A DNA stretch of 64,000 nt, taken from Flaviramulus basaltis. Its GTDB lineage: Bacteria; Bacteroidota; Bacteroidia; Flavobacteriales; Flavobacteriaceae. The stretch is from assembly GCF_900114265.1 (NCBI RefSeq), contig NZ_FPKV01000001.1:1364001-1428000 (forward strand), written 5' to 3'. The notes beneath the pieces were generated by a model. That model did not search any database and was not told where the DNA came from. It was given only the letters and a program-made list of their open reading frames with translations. Both the position numbers and the translations under genes were made by a program. Below are positions 54,021-62,895 of the stretch, piece after piece (the stretch's first letter is position 1; every line of letters starts with the position of its first letter).

Positions 54021-54939
54021 ATGATTGCCTAAACTCTGAAGGCGAAAGGTTGGTTTTTGTTTTAAATAATTTGCTAAAAGATTGCGGGTGTTCAAAACCA
54101 AGAGCATAAGCAATTTCACCTACAGATAACTCAGTTGTAGATAATTTTTCTTTGGCTTTTGTAATTAATTTTTCATGAATATGCTGTTGCGTACTTTGCC
54201 CAGTTATAGACTTAAGTGAACTACTTAAATAATTTGAAGATAGGTTTAGTGCATCAGCAATAAATTCTACAGATGGTAAACCTTGATTGGAGTTTTCATC
54301 ATTAAAATACTGGTTTAAAGCCTCATCTAAACGCGATAGAATTTCATGATTACTTATATTCCTTGTAATGAATTGACGCTCGTAATATCTTTCAGCATAA
54401 TTAAGTAATAATTCAACTTGAGAAAGAATAATACTTTGACTGAATTTATCAATATTCGATTGGTATTCCTGCTTTATATTCTTTAAAATATTTGCAATGG
54501 TAAGTTCTTCTTTTTCAGATAAAAATAAGGCCTCTGTTAATGAATAATTAAAAAAAGCATAGTGTTTTATAGTTTTAGCTAAAGGCGTATTCCAAAGAAA
54601 ATCAGGATGGATGAGTAATATCCATCCTGACGGTTCTTTTGTGATATCTTTTTCTACATATTCTATATTTAAAATCTGATTTGGTGCGAAAAACGACATT
54701 AGGCCATCATCAAAATCATAGTCTTGCTGACCATATCTGTACTTACCCGGAACATCCTTTTTTAAGGCAATAGAGTAGTAGGTTTGCAACCAACTAATTC
54801 TATCATTTTCTGGTGTATGAATTATAGCTGTATAATCAATTAAACTAATTAGTGGATGTTCTGGTTTTGGCAGGTTTCTTAATTTATGAAACTCGCTAAT
54901 TGAATTTATTTTATGGATGGTTTTGTTTTTCATCTTCAA
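54013..54939 (-). CDS. AraC-family transcriptional regulator
   Basis: The 308 residues comprise an N-terminal cupin-like sensor domain (~1-190) and a C-terminal pair of helix-turn-helix motifs (SVEFIADALNLSSNYLSSSLKSITG, then LSVGEIAYALGFEHPQSFSKLFK). It is read in the same direction as, and 9 nt after, the SDR gene, so it may regulate that unit. Its end overlaps the convergent GH28-like gene by 8 nt. The effector is unknown. Confidence 0.92.
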   Translation of the reverse strand: MKMKNKTIHKINSISEFHKLRNLPKPEHPLISLIDYTAIIHTPENDRISWLQTYYSIALKKDVPGKYRYGQQDYDFDDGLMSFFAPNQILNIEYVEKDITKEPSGWILLIHPDFLWNTPLAKTIKHYAFFNYSLTEALFLSEKEELTIANILKNIKQEYQSNIDKFSQSIILSQVELLLNYAERYYERQFITRNISNHEILSRLDEALNQYFNDENSNQGLPSVEFIADALNLSSNYLSSSLKSITGQSTQQHIHEKLITKAKEKLSTTELSVGEIAYALGFEHPQSFSKLFKTKTNLSPSEFRQSFN

Positions 54940-54948
54940 AGCGATTTT

Positions 54949-55710
54949 TTATAAAAGTATCCCTCCTGAAGCTTCTATACGCTGTCCGTTAATCCATCTT
55001 GCATCATCAGAACATAAAAAAGCAACAACACCCCCAATATCTTCGGGTTCTCCAACACGACCTAATGCTGTTACGCTAGAAACTACTTTTCTTTTTTGCT
55101 CGTTTGTTTTGTTTTCACCACCACCAAAATCGGTCGCAACAGCACCTGGCGCAACCACATTAGCAGTAATTTTCCTATGAGCTAATTCTTTAGCTAAGTA
55201 CCTTGTAAATACTTCTACAGCTCCTTTCATTGAAGCATAAGCAGATGAATTAGGAAATGTAAACCTTGCTAAACCAGAAGAAATATTTATAATTCTACTT
55301 CCATCATTTAAATACGCTAAAGCTTTTTGTGTTAAGAAATAAACACCTTTAAAATGAATATTAACCATTTCATCAAATTGCTCTTCTGTAGTTTCAACAA
55401 AAGGCGTGTAAATTCCAGTTCCGGCATTGTTTATTAAAAAATCGAAATGGTCTTGACCTGTTTCCAATTTTAAATAAGATGAAAGCTGAATAAAAAAAGC
55501 ATCAAACGTATTAATTTTACTAGTATCTAGTTGTAATGCGTGAGCTGTTCTACCTGTTTTTTTTATCTCTGCAACAACATCATCTGCTGCAGTTTTGTTA
55601 GAGTGATATGTGATAATAACATCGATACCTTTTTTTGCGATATTAATGGCCATATCTCGTCCTAAACCTCGGCTTCCGCCTGTTACTAATGCAATTTTGT
55701 TTTTTGACAT
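54949..55710 (-). CDS. SDR-family NAD(P)-dependent oxidoreductase
   Basis: This classical short-chain dehydrogenase of 253 residues has cofactor motif TGGSRGLG near the start, NNAG, catalytic Ser (NISSG) and YxxxK (AYASMK). PGAVATDF and the C-terminal INGQRIEASGG complete the fold. It probably uses NADPH, judging by the Ser-Arg after the first glycines. It is co-transcribed with the AraC gene. Candidate -7 box CAAATTTA (minus-strand TAAATTTG) is at 55766-55773. The substrate is unknown. Confidence 0.92.
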   Translation of the reverse strand: MSKNKIALVTGGSRGLGRDMAINIAKKGIDVIITYHSNKTAADDVVAEIKKTGRTAHALQLDTSKINTFDAFFIQLSSYLKLETGQDHFDFLINNAGTGIYTPFVETTEEQFDEMVNIHFKGVYFLTQKALAYLNDGSRIINISSGLARFTFPNSSAYASMKGAVEVFTRYLAKELAHRKITANVVAPGAVATDFGGGENKTNEQKRKVVSSVTALGRVGEPEDIGGVVAFLCSDDARWINGQRIEASGGILL

Positions 55711-55845
55711 TTTAATAGATTTTTGTTTTTGTAAAATTCTATAATAATTGAGAGTACGATGTAGCCAAATTTAATTTTGTTGTAGTCAAAATTATTGTTT
55801 GTTGTAATTTATACATTACTGGAAATTAGTTGTGTAGATTAAAGA

Positions 55846-56301
55846 TTACTTAACCCTTACGCTGTCTGGAACTAATTTTGTATAATCGCCATTATTTCTA
55901 ATCACATCGCGCACAATGGACGAAGAAATATAAGAAGTGCTTGCTGCTGTTAATAGAAAAACGGTCTCAATGGTCGATAAATGTCTGTTGGTATGTGCGA
56001 TGGCCTTTTCGAATTCAAAATCGGCCGGATTTCTTAACCCTCGTAAAATAAACTCAGCGCCAATTTCTTTACAGAAATCGACCGTTAAGCCTTTGTAAAT
56101 AACTACTTTTATTTTAGGTTCATCAGCAAAAGCTTTTTCAATAAAAGCTTTACGTTCATCTAGTGAAAACATATATTTTTTATCGGCATTTACGCCAATT
56201 GCTACTATAACTTCATCAAAAAGTGTAACGCCACGTTTTATAATATCGTAGTGTCCTAATGTTAATGGATCAAAAGATCCAGGGAATAAAGCTCGTTTCA
56301 T
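55846..56301 (-). CDS. coaD: Phosphopantetheine adenylyltransferase
   Basis: It forms dephospho-CoA from 4'-phosphopantetheine and ATP. The 151 residues show FPGSFDPLTLGHYDII (T-x-G-H nucleotide motif), LRGLRNPADFEFE and the C-terminal ISSSIVRD. It lies 18 nt downstream of ddl on the same strand. Confidence 0.96.
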   Translation of the reverse strand: MKRALFPGSFDPLTLGHYDIIKRGVTLFDEVIVAIGVNADKKYMFSLDERKAFIEKAFADEPKIKVVIYKGLTVDFCKEIGAEFILRGLRNPADFEFEKAIAHTNRHLSTIETVFLLTAASTSYISSSIVRDVIRNNGDYTKLVPDSVRVK

Positions 56302-56319
56302 GATTTAAAATTACAACTT

Positions 56320-57294
56320 TTATTTTAAGGCTTCTTCAATAGCATTGTCAAATAAATCGCTCATACTAATACCGGCTGCGGCGGCTTGCTGTGGTAAAAT
56401 GCTTTCTCTTGTTAATCCGGGTACAGTATTTACTTCTAGTAAATGAGGTTCATTATCTTTAAAAATAAATTCACTTCTGCTAAATCCTTTCATTTTTAAA
56501 ACCTCATAAACTTTTTTAGCCATGATATTTACTTTGTTTTCTTGCTCTTGAGTTAATCTTGCAGGCGTTATTTCTTGAGATTTCCCTAAATATTTTGCTT
56601 CATAATCAAAAAAATCATTTTCACTAACAATCTCTGTAATAGGTAATACTTTGGTTTCTCCTTTATATGTAATAACACCAACAGAAACTTCGGTGCCATC
56701 TAAAAATGATTCTATAATAATTTCATCATCTTCTTTAAAAGCAACATTCACTGCGTTTTGTAAATCTTCTTTTTTATGTACTTTAGTGACTCCAAAACTA
56801 CTACCGGCTTTATTGGCTTTAACAAAGCAAGGCAAGCCAACTTTTGTAATTATATCACTTTCATTAACAGTATCACCTAAATTTAAATAGTAAGATTCCG
56901 CAGTTTTAATTCCGTAAGGTTTTAAAACACTTAAACAATCACGTTTATTAAATGTTAGACTTGCTTGGTACATATCGCAGCTAGTTTGAGGGATATTTAA
57001 TAGTTTAAAATAGCCTTGCATAAAGCCATCTTCTCCTGGAGAGCCATGTATGGCATTAAAAACACAATCAAATGTTATAATTTGATTATCTATTTTAACA
57101 GAAAAATCATTTTTATTTACAAGGAATTCAATGTCATTGTCGTTAACGTAAACCCATTTATCTTTAAAAATATGAATACGATAAGCATTGTATTTTGAAG
57201 AGTCAAGAGTTTCATAAACAACGTTTCCGCTTTTTAAAGAGATTTGATATTCGCTTGAATATCCTCCCATAATAATGGCAATATTTTTTTTCAT
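56320..57294 (-). CDS. ddl: D-alanine--D-alanine ligase
   Basis: This ATP-grasp enzyme makes D-Ala-D-Ala for peptidoglycan. The 324 residues carry IIMGGYSSEYQISLKSG (Glu in substrate site), HGSPGEDG, PCFVKANKAGSS, and the C-terminal EVNTVPGLTRESILPQQAAAAG. It is transcribed divergently from the PASTA gene and followed by coaD. The neighbouring PASTA and rodA/PBP2 genes are also linked to the cell wall. Confidence 0.96.
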   Translation of the reverse strand: MKKNIAIIMGGYSSEYQISLKSGNVVYETLDSSKYNAYRIHIFKDKWVYVNDNDIEFLVNKNDFSVKIDNQIITFDCVFNAIHGSPGEDGFMQGYFKLLNIPQTSCDMYQASLTFNKRDCLSVLKPYGIKTAESYYLNLGDTVNESDIITKVGLPCFVKANKAGSSFGVTKVHKKEDLQNAVNVAFKEDDEIIIESFLDGTEVSVGVITYKGETKVLPITEIVSENDFFDYEAKYLGKSQEITPARLTQEQENKVNIMAKKVYEVLKMKGFSRSEFIFKDNEPHLLEVNTVPGLTRESILPQQAAAAGISMSDLFDNAIEEALK

Positions 57295-57404
57295 TGATGC
57301 AGAAATAAATTAGTATCGGTCTAAAACAAGCAATAAAACGTATCTAATATTAGTTAAGCTAAAATATCATATAAATTGCAAAAGAAAAAACAGTTCTGTT
57401 TTTA

Positions 57405-57412
57405 TATATTTG
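57405..57412 (+). promoter_or_regulatory. Promoter -7 box of the PASTA gene
   Basis: TATATTTG matches the TAnnTTTG box, 20 nt before the ATG at 57433. The nearest TTG (57376-57378) is 26 nt upstream, a little long. Confidence 0.55.
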
Positions 57413-57432
57413 CCTAATTGAAAATACTATAA

Positions 57433-57990
57433 ATGAGCATCATTAAATTTCTTACCAGTAAAACATTTTTAAAACAAATTTTATTGGCAGTTGTAGCACT
57501 AGTTGTATTGTGTTTTATTTTGTTGAAGTGGTTAAATGTAACAACTAACCATGGAGATTTTGAAACCGTGCCAGATTTAAAAGGAAAATCCATAAGCGTT
57601 GCACAAGTAGAATTGGAAGATAATAATTTGGTTATGCAAGTTCAAGATTCTGCAAATTATAATCCAGATTACCCTAAATTTTCGGTTATAGAACAAGAGC
57701 CGCTTGCTGGAGCAAAAGTAAAAGAAGATAGAAAAATATATATCACTTTAAATCCATCAGGTTATAGAAAAATAAAAATCCCAGATGGATTAATCGATAA
57801 AACATTTAGACAAGTAAAACCAACCCTAGAAGCAATAGGTTTTAAAGTGGGAAAAATAACTTATGTTGATAACATTGGGAAAGACATGGTTTTAAAATTA
57901 ACAAACAAAGGAACTACTATTAAGTCTGGTGATAAACTGCCAAAAACATCTGTTATTGATTTAGTACTTGGTAATGGGAATAGACCTTAA
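57433..57990 (+). CDS. Membrane-anchored PASTA-domain protein
   Basis: The 185-residue product has a short cytoplasmic start, one membrane helix (~15-35) and two PASTA-like domains (~42-110 and ~112-182; FETVPDLKGKSISVAQVELE, SVIEQEPLAGAKV). PASTA domains bind peptidoglycan or muropeptides. There is no kinase or transpeptidase domain. It lies between ddl (divergent) and an rluD-type gene (4 nt downstream), an arrangement I associate with Bacteroidota. The role is probably cell-wall related. Confidence 0.88.
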   Translation: MSIIKFLTSKTFLKQILLAVVALVVLCFILLKWLNVTTNHGDFETVPDLKGKSISVAQVELEDNNLVMQVQDSANYNPDYPKFSVIEQEPLAGAKVKEDRKIYITLNPSGYRKIKIPDGLIDKTFRQVKPTLEAIGFKVGKITYVDNIGKDMVLKLTNKGTTIKSGDKLPKTSVIDLVLGNGNRP

Positions 57991-57994
57991 ATAA

Positions 57995-59038
57995 ATGGAA
58001 GATTATACACCAGAATTACCAGAAGAAGAGGATAATGATCTTTACGAGCATCATGCGTTTACTGTAGATAAAGGGCAAACACCACTTCGTATTGATAAAT
58101 ATTTAATGAATTTTGTTGAGAATGCTACACGAAATAAAATTCAAGCAGCAGCAAAAAATGGAAGTATTCATGTAAATGATGCTCCAGTAAAATCAAATTA
58201 TAAAGTAAAGCCTTTTGATGAGATAAGAGTGTTATTCGCACACCCGCCTTTTGAAAATTTATTGGTTGGAGAAGATATTCCTATTGATGTAGTTTATGAA
58301 GATGATACCCTTTTAGTGGTAAATAAACCACCAGGTATGGTTGTGCATCCTGGCCATGGAAACTATTCTGGTACGCTTATAAATGCATTAATATACCGAT
58401 TTGATAATTTACCAAACAACTCTAGCGAACGTCCTGGATTAGTACATAGAATTGATAAAGATACAAGCGGACTTTTAGTGGTTGCAAAAACCGAACAAGC
58501 CATGGCGCATTTATCATTACAATTTGCAGAGAAAACTAGCGAACGCGAGTATGTGGCTATTGTATGGGGAAATATGGATGAAGAAGAAGGAACTATTGAA
58601 GGTAATATAGGTCGACACCCAAAAAATAGATTACAAAACACTGTTTTTTTAAATGATGAAGCTGAAAAAGGAAAACCTGCAGTTACGCATTACAAGGTTT
58701 TGGAGCGTTTAGGGTATGTTACTTTAGTGTCTTGCAAGTTAGAAACCGGTCGTACACATCAAATACGTGTGCATATGAAACATATTGGTCACACACTATT
58801 TAATGACGAACGTTACGGTGGTGAAAAAGTATTAAAAGGTACAACGTTTACTAAATACAAACAATTTGTAGATAATTGTTTTAAAGTTTTACCACGTCAA
58901 GCTTTGCATGCTAAAACACTTGGTTTTAAGCACCCTAAAACAGGTGAATTTATGCGATTTGATACTCCAATACCAGATGATATGCAGCAGTGTATTGAAA
59001 AATGGAAAACCTATTCAAAACATCAAGAAATAGAATAG
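57995..59038 (+). CDS. RluD/RluA-family rRNA pseudouridine synthase
   Basis: The 347 residues start with an S4 RNA-binding domain (LRIDKYLMNFVENATRNKIQAAAKNGSIHVN). The RluA catalytic domain follows, with HRIDKDTSGLLVVAK (catalytic Asp) and KLETGRTHQIRVH. By architecture it is RluD-like, which modifies helix 69 of 23S rRNA in E. coli. Target sites here are inferred. A weak AT-only hairpin follows at 59050-59067. Confidence 0.93.
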   Translation: MEDYTPELPEEEDNDLYEHHAFTVDKGQTPLRIDKYLMNFVENATRNKIQAAAKNGSIHVNDAPVKSNYKVKPFDEIRVLFAHPPFENLLVGEDIPIDVVYEDDTLLVVNKPPGMVVHPGHGNYSGTLINALIYRFDNLPNNSSERPGLVHRIDKDTSGLLVVAKTEQAMAHLSLQFAEKTSEREYVAIVWGNMDEEEGTIEGNIGRHPKNRLQNTVFLNDEAEKGKPAVTHYKVLERLGYVTLVSCKLETGRTHQIRVHMKHIGHTLFNDERYGGEKVLKGTTFTKYKQFVDNCFKVLPRQALHAKTLGFKHPKTGEFMRFDTPIPDDMQQCIEKWKTYSKHQEIE

Positions 59039-59049
59039 TTTTTTAAAAT

Positions 59050-59067
59050 CTAAAAAATTATTTTTAG
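59050..59067. terminator. Possible weak bidirectional terminator
   Basis: CTAAAAA (59050-59056) pairs with TTTTTAG (59061-59067) around ATTA, between two convergent genes. The stem has a single G-C pair, so efficiency is doubtful. Confidence 0.4.
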
Positions 59068-59598
59068 CTATTTAAGTTCAATATTATCAATTTGTAATTT
59101 GAAGGATTCTGCTTTTTTGTTTCCAATTAAAAAGGCAATCATTTCCATTTGTTTGCCTGGGTAGTTTTCAGCATTTAATTTTCTACCGCGAAATGCAGGA
59201 TACATGGTGTTAAAAGGAATTTTAATAGTTTGCCATTCTGTATTAGTTTCAAAAGGTATTACATAAGAGTAATCATCACTATTACTTGTTTTAACTCGAA
59301 ATTGATATTTTTTACCATCGCCTTTTAGCCTAATGCAAATTTCACTAAAAGCATTAACTTTTTTGGTTTCAAACTTATATTGCACCATTGAAAAACCACC
59401 ATTATTTTCTAATGATACGAGGCCTTCAAATACACCAAAACCACCATTGTCAATACTAAAGGAGCCATTAGAGCGCCCACCCATTACAACATCATCTACA
59501 GTGTTCCAATTTGTAACATTGCTTTTGGTATTAAAGTCGAAGAGTATCATTGGTGTTTGGATTGAGATTAATATTATTAACAAAAATATAGCTTTCAT
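59068..59598 (-). CDS. CIA30-family protein
   Basis: The 176-residue product begins with a hydrophobic export signal and continues with a CIA30 galactose-binding-like beta sandwich: FNTKSNVTNWNTVDDVVMGGRSNGSFSI, then YQFRVKTS and WQTIKIPFNTMYPAFRGR. The family name comes from a complex I assembly factor, but bacterial members are not shown to do that. Export suggests a ligand-binding role. It is read with the genes upstream on the minus strand, although a 113-nt gap separates it. Confidence 0.87.
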   Translation of the reverse strand: MKAIFLLIILISIQTPMILFDFNTKSNVTNWNTVDDVVMGGRSNGSFSIDNGGFGVFEGLVSLENNGGFSMVQYKFETKKVNAFSEICIRLKGDGKKYQFRVKTSNSDDYSYVIPFETNTEWQTIKIPFNTMYPAFRGRKLNAENYPGKQMEMIAFLIGNKKAESFKLQIDNIELK

Positions 59599-59711
59599 TT
59601 ATATTTAAAATTTGTTTAAGGCATATTGAAGGATAAAGTTAACTAATATATTAAATGAAAATTAGAAGAAAATTTTTAAAAAAATTAAATTCTACCAGAA
59701 AGGGTAATCAT

Positions 59712-60551
59712 TTATTCGCTTTTTTTGTGCATAAACATCCAATCGTAAATAGTCATATTAAAAGCATCATAATCTGAGCTTTCATCACCCATTCCGCTAG
59801 AGTCATAAGTTCTAGACCAAGAATTATGAGAAACACCTGGATATATTGTTAATTTGGCTCTAGTTTCAGGATTTGCTTCATTTATTGCATTTATCATATT
59901 AATGGATTGGTTGTGTGAAACTGTAGTGTCGTTATCGCCATGAAATGCCCAAACGGGTGTTGTAGTAAACTTGTTTCCAGAATTTGTGCTTCCACCACCA
60001 GCAATAGGAACAATAGCAGCAGCATAAGAATCAAATCCATAGGTAGAAATATAACTGAAGCTTCCAAAGCCACCAAGGCTTAGACCTGTTACATAAATTC
60101 GCTCAATGTTTATATTATAATTTGCGATTAAATAGGTTATAAAACTGTGAATATCATCTGGATTCCAATTTCCAGAAGGTAATTGTGGAGAAGCAACTAT
60201 CATAGGGTATTTTGGGTGCCATTCTTCTTTTTCAATCAATTTAGGAGGACCATTTGCTAATACTTTATTTAAAATATCTGGGTTTGTTTCACTATTGCCT
60301 CTTTCTCCAGATCCGTGTAAAAAAACAAGTAATGGATATTTTGGTGAATTATTATTGTAATTACTAGGCGTGTAAATGTAATGCCCAAAAACGGCGTTGG
60401 TAGCGCCTAGAATATTTGCTTTTTGCATACCTCCTGTATCTTCCGGTAAAAATTCTAAATCGTTTTGATTTTGTTTTGAGTCCAAATCATCACTGCTACA
60501 GCTTAAAAACAAGCAAGGTAACAGTATTATTAAGTAAGTAAAAGTTTTCAT
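59712..60551 (-). CDS. Esterase/prolyl-oligopeptidase-like lipoprotein
   Basis: This alpha/beta hydrolase has lipobox cysteine C18 (LFLSC). Motifs: oxyanion HGSGERG, nucleophile GLSLGGFG, acid HGDNDTTV and His in PGVSHNSW. It resembles feruloyl-esterase/PHB-depolymerase-type carboxylesterases attached to the outer face of a membrane. It is 279 residues. Substrate is unknown. No clear operon partner is within 100 nt. Confidence 0.88.
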   Translation of the reverse strand: MKTFTYLIILLPCLFLSCSSDDLDSKQNQNDLEFLPEDTGGMQKANILGATNAVFGHYIYTPSNYNNNSPKYPLLVFLHGSGERGNSETNPDILNKVLANGPPKLIEKEEWHPKYPMIVASPQLPSGNWNPDDIHSFITYLIANYNINIERIYVTGLSLGGFGSFSYISTYGFDSYAAAIVPIAGGGSTNSGNKFTTTPVWAFHGDNDTTVSHNQSINMINAINEANPETRAKLTIYPGVSHNSWSRTYDSSGMGDESSDYDAFNMTIYDWMFMHKKSE

Positions 60552-60668
60552 AAGTAGGTTTTTATGTAAACTAATATACGATAAGAGTAAGTGTTTTGGA
60601 TTATAAATTCAATATATTTTCAATTCAAATGCCTGATTATGAGTTGTGTATTTTGGTTTTGTAGATGT

Positions 60669-60953
60669 TTAATTACCAGCTATTGGAGTTCCAAAAATAC
60701 CAACGGAGAGTTCTAACCAAATAAAAAGTAAAGTAATTATGATAGCGACAGTTAAAATAATTCGATATTCTTTTTTTAGAACTTTTTTTAATATGAGTTC
60801 ATAAAATAAACTAGTCCCATAAAGTAAAGCACCTGCTGTTATAAAATCTGATAAAGACCATTTTACTTGTTTTGAAAATTGCATAGCAATTAAAGGAATA
60901 AGTAATATAATTGTTGCAAAAACTAAAATAGATATAAATCTTTTGTTTTGCAT
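60669..60953 (-). CDS. Small three-helix membrane protein of unknown function
   Basis: This 94-residue product is highly hydrophobic, with about three membrane segments (residues 8-25, 33-53, 65-86) and a basic start (MQNKRF). No family is assigned with confidence. Its ATG is 3 nt from the stop of the peptide deformylase fragment, so it is probably co-transcribed with it. Confidence 0.72.
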   Translation of the reverse strand: MQNKRFISILVFATIILLIPLIAMQFSKQVKWSLSDFITAGALLYGTSLFYELILKKVLKKEYRIILTVAIIITLLFIWLELSVGIFGTPIAGN

Positions 60954-60956
60954 TAG

Positions 60957-61319
60957 CTATTTTTTTTGAGCATCAACAACTTCCTTTTTTAGGTGATCTA
61001 AGTATAAAATACCATTTAAGTGGTCTATTTCATGTTGAAAAATAACCGATGTAAAATCTTCTATAGTTTCTTTAATATGTTTACCAGTCATGGTGTCGTA
61101 TTCAATATCAATTGTAAAAGATCTACTATTCAAAGTATCTCTTCTATTTGGGATAGATAAACAACCTTCTCTTACAGTTTGTTTTTTATTAGAATACTGT
61201 GTGATTTTTGGATTTAAATACACTTCAAAAGGAAAAGTTTCTTTATCAAAACGTTGTACCCAAATAATGCTTTTTAAAACACCAACTTGAGGTGCTGCGA
61301 TACCTACACCTAAAGACAT
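60957..61319 (-). CDS. Peptide deformylase catalytic fragment
   Basis: The first in-frame ATG of the downstream piece is at 61319. From there the frame encodes 120 residues with all metal-binding and catalytic motifs (GVGIAAPQ, EGCLSIP, HEIDH), but without the N-terminal helix that normally precedes GxGxAAPQ. If translated alone it would be cytosolic and truncated. See the 60957-61585 entry for the full interpretation. Confidence 0.6.
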   Translation of the reverse strand: MSLGVGIAAPQVGVLKSIIWVQRFDKETFPFEVYLNPKITQYSNKKQTVREGCLSIPNRRDTLNSRSFTIDIEYDTMTGKHIKETIEDFTSVIFQHEIDHLNGILYLDHLKKEVVDAQKK

Positions 61320-61387
61320 ACTATCTCTAACAGTGGCAAAAAGACGTTTTACAAAATTTTGTAAAATAGGATTATTGGGATTTGGTT

Positions 61388-61585
61388 TTATATAAGCGCT
61401 TTTTTCCTAAGCAATAATGAGTCTTTATTGTTTGTTATTTTATAAACTCGCATAGGTTTTAAACTATCTGCAGTCATAATTATTTGAACCTCTTCTTTAG
61501 AAAAACTATGTTTTACAGTGTTTTTGGTGCCTGAACATGCTGATGCTAAAATTATAAAGAGAATTAAAAAGAAGTAATTTTTCAT
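61388..61585 (-). CDS. Lipoprotein N-terminal fragment of the split deformylase gene
   Basis: These 65 residues begin with a lipoprotein signal (lipobox cysteine C17, LASAC) and end within the frameshift region. The segment after the signal matches the N-terminal portion expected in flavobacterial deformylase lipoproteins. As a stand-alone protein it would be a short lipoprotein of no known function. Confidence 0.5.
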   Translation of the reverse strand: MKNYFFLILFIILASACSGTKNTVKHSFSKEEVQIIMTADSLKPMRVYKITNNKDSLLLRKKALI

Positions 61586-61617
61586 TTAAGTGAAATAATT
61601 AATTGTTGATTAAAGAC

Positions 61618-62895
61618 CTACCATTCGTTGATTCTGTTAGAATCTAGTTTTATAAAGATAAAAATTAAAATAGTAAACGCCCAAAGTCCAGAACCGCCAT
61701 AACTAAAAAGAGGTAAGGGAATACCAATGGTTGGAATTAATCCCATTACCATACCAATATTTACAAGAAAATGTATGAAGATTATGGATGCTACACCATA
61801 ACCATAAACTCTACTAAATTGCGATTTTTGTAACTCTGCTAAATGTAAAATACGTAGCAATAATAAAACAAAAACTATTACAACAAAGGCGCTTCCTAAG
61901 AAACCCCATTCTTCACCAACAGTACTAAAAATATAATCTGTATGTTGTTCTGGTACAAACTTCCCAGTAGTTCTTGTGCCTTCCATAAAGCCTTTTCCAG
62001 AAAATCCACCAGAACTAATAGCTTTTTCAGACTCGTTTAAGTTGTAGGCAAAAGTTTGCTTCATTTTCTCAAGCTTTTGAGGATCCTTTTCTAAGCGTAA
62101 CCAAAGGCTTATTCTGTCTTGTTGATGAGGTTGTAATATGCTTTGATAAAAGAATTTTACGCCAAATGAAATAGCAATAGCAGCAATTGAAATCAATATG
62201 GATTGATATATTCTTATTTTTTTCTTGTTTAAAAAATGATAAACAACAATAAGTATTATTGCAATTAAAGAGGTAATTATATATCCGAATTTTAATGATA
62301 AAACAGATAATATGATAATTGAAAGCCCTATGGTTAAATAGTATTTAGGTAAGCCTTCTCTATATAATACAAAAAAGAAAGCACCATAAACAATCGTACT
62401 ACCAGTATCATTTTGTAATAATACTAAAAGTGCAGGTATAATTATAATTAAAAAGGTTTGTAATTGGTCCTTAAATGAATTTATGTTTGTATTTAAATCA
62501 CTTATATATTTTGCTACAGCAAGTGCAGTTGCTGCTTTGGCAAACTCACTAGGTTGTAGAGTCATTCCGCCAATTGCATACCAAGATGTAGCTCCATTTA
62601 CATTTTTACCAAAAATAAAAAGACCTACAAGAGATAGCATGGAAATAATATAAATTAGACTGGAAAACCGCTCGTAAAACTTGGCATCTATAGCTAATAA
62701 AAGAATTATTAATCCGAAGGTTAAAAAAATAAAAACAAGCTGTTTTCCAAAAGGTTGTGAGAAATCCAAATAATTTATAGTTGCTCCATTATGTGAAGCA
62801 GACAAAATGTTTAACCAACCAAAACCAACTAATAGGAAGAAAAGAAAAATGGTAATCCAATCAAATTTAAAATGTCTGTTAGTTTCCCTAACCAT
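61618..62895 (-). CDS. rodA: Rod shape-determining peptidoglycan glycosyltransferase RodA
   Basis: This SEDS-family polymerase of 425 residues has about ten membrane helices. SEDS signatures are GGMTLQPSEFAKAATALAVA, LLQNDTGSTIVY, FVPEQHTDYIFSTVGEEWGF and the C-terminal IPTIGIPLPLFSYGGSG. It polymerises glycan strands with PBP2 during elongation. Its ATG overlaps the stop of the PBP2 gene by one base. A soluble loop near residues 270-300 lies before the SGGFSGKGF motif. Confidence 0.95.
   Translation of the reverse strand: MVRETNRHFKFDWITIFLFFLLVGFGWLNILSASHNGATINYLDFSQPFGKQLVFIFLTFGLIILLLAIDAKFYERFSSLIYIISMLSLVGLFIFGKNVNGATSWYAIGGMTLQPSEFAKAATALAVAKYISDLNTNINSFKDQLQTFLIIIIPALLVLLQNDTGSTIVYGAFFFVLYREGLPKYYLTIGLSIIILSVLSLKFGYIITSLIAIILIVVYHFLNKKKIRIYQSILISIAAIAISFGVKFFYQSILQPHQQDRISLWLRLEKDPQKLEKMKQTFAYNLNESEKAISSGGFSGKGFMEGTRTTGKFVPEQHTDYIFSTVGEEWGFLGSAFVVIVFVLLLLRILHLAELQKSQFSRVYGYGVASIIFIHFLVNIGMVMGLIPTIGIPLPLFSYGGSGLWAFTILIFIFIKLDSNRINEW

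Larger units (their letters stand above)
60957..61585 (-). pseudogene. def: Peptide deformylase-type lipoprotein gene split by a -1 frameshift
   Basis: Two adjoining frames together make one full-length protein. The first (61585 down to 61388) gives a lipoprotein signal and SFSKEEVQIIMTADSLKPM, ending DSLLLRKK. The second is open immediately after a TAG near the same point and continues AYIKPNPNNPILQNFVKRL, then GVGIAAPQ, EGCLS and HEIDH, the three deformylase metal-site motifs. The join falls at a run of six A on the minus strand (61400-61405). One extra A restores a continuous gene of about 210 codons. It may be a real mutation, slippage on the A-run, or a sequence error. Confidence 0.75.

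Noticed and set aside
54917-55180. 87-residue plus-strand frame opposite the SDR gene
   Set aside because: It is a shadow of the strongly conserved minus-strand SDR coding region. Composition is Pro/Ser/Thr-rich, as is typical of antisense frames.
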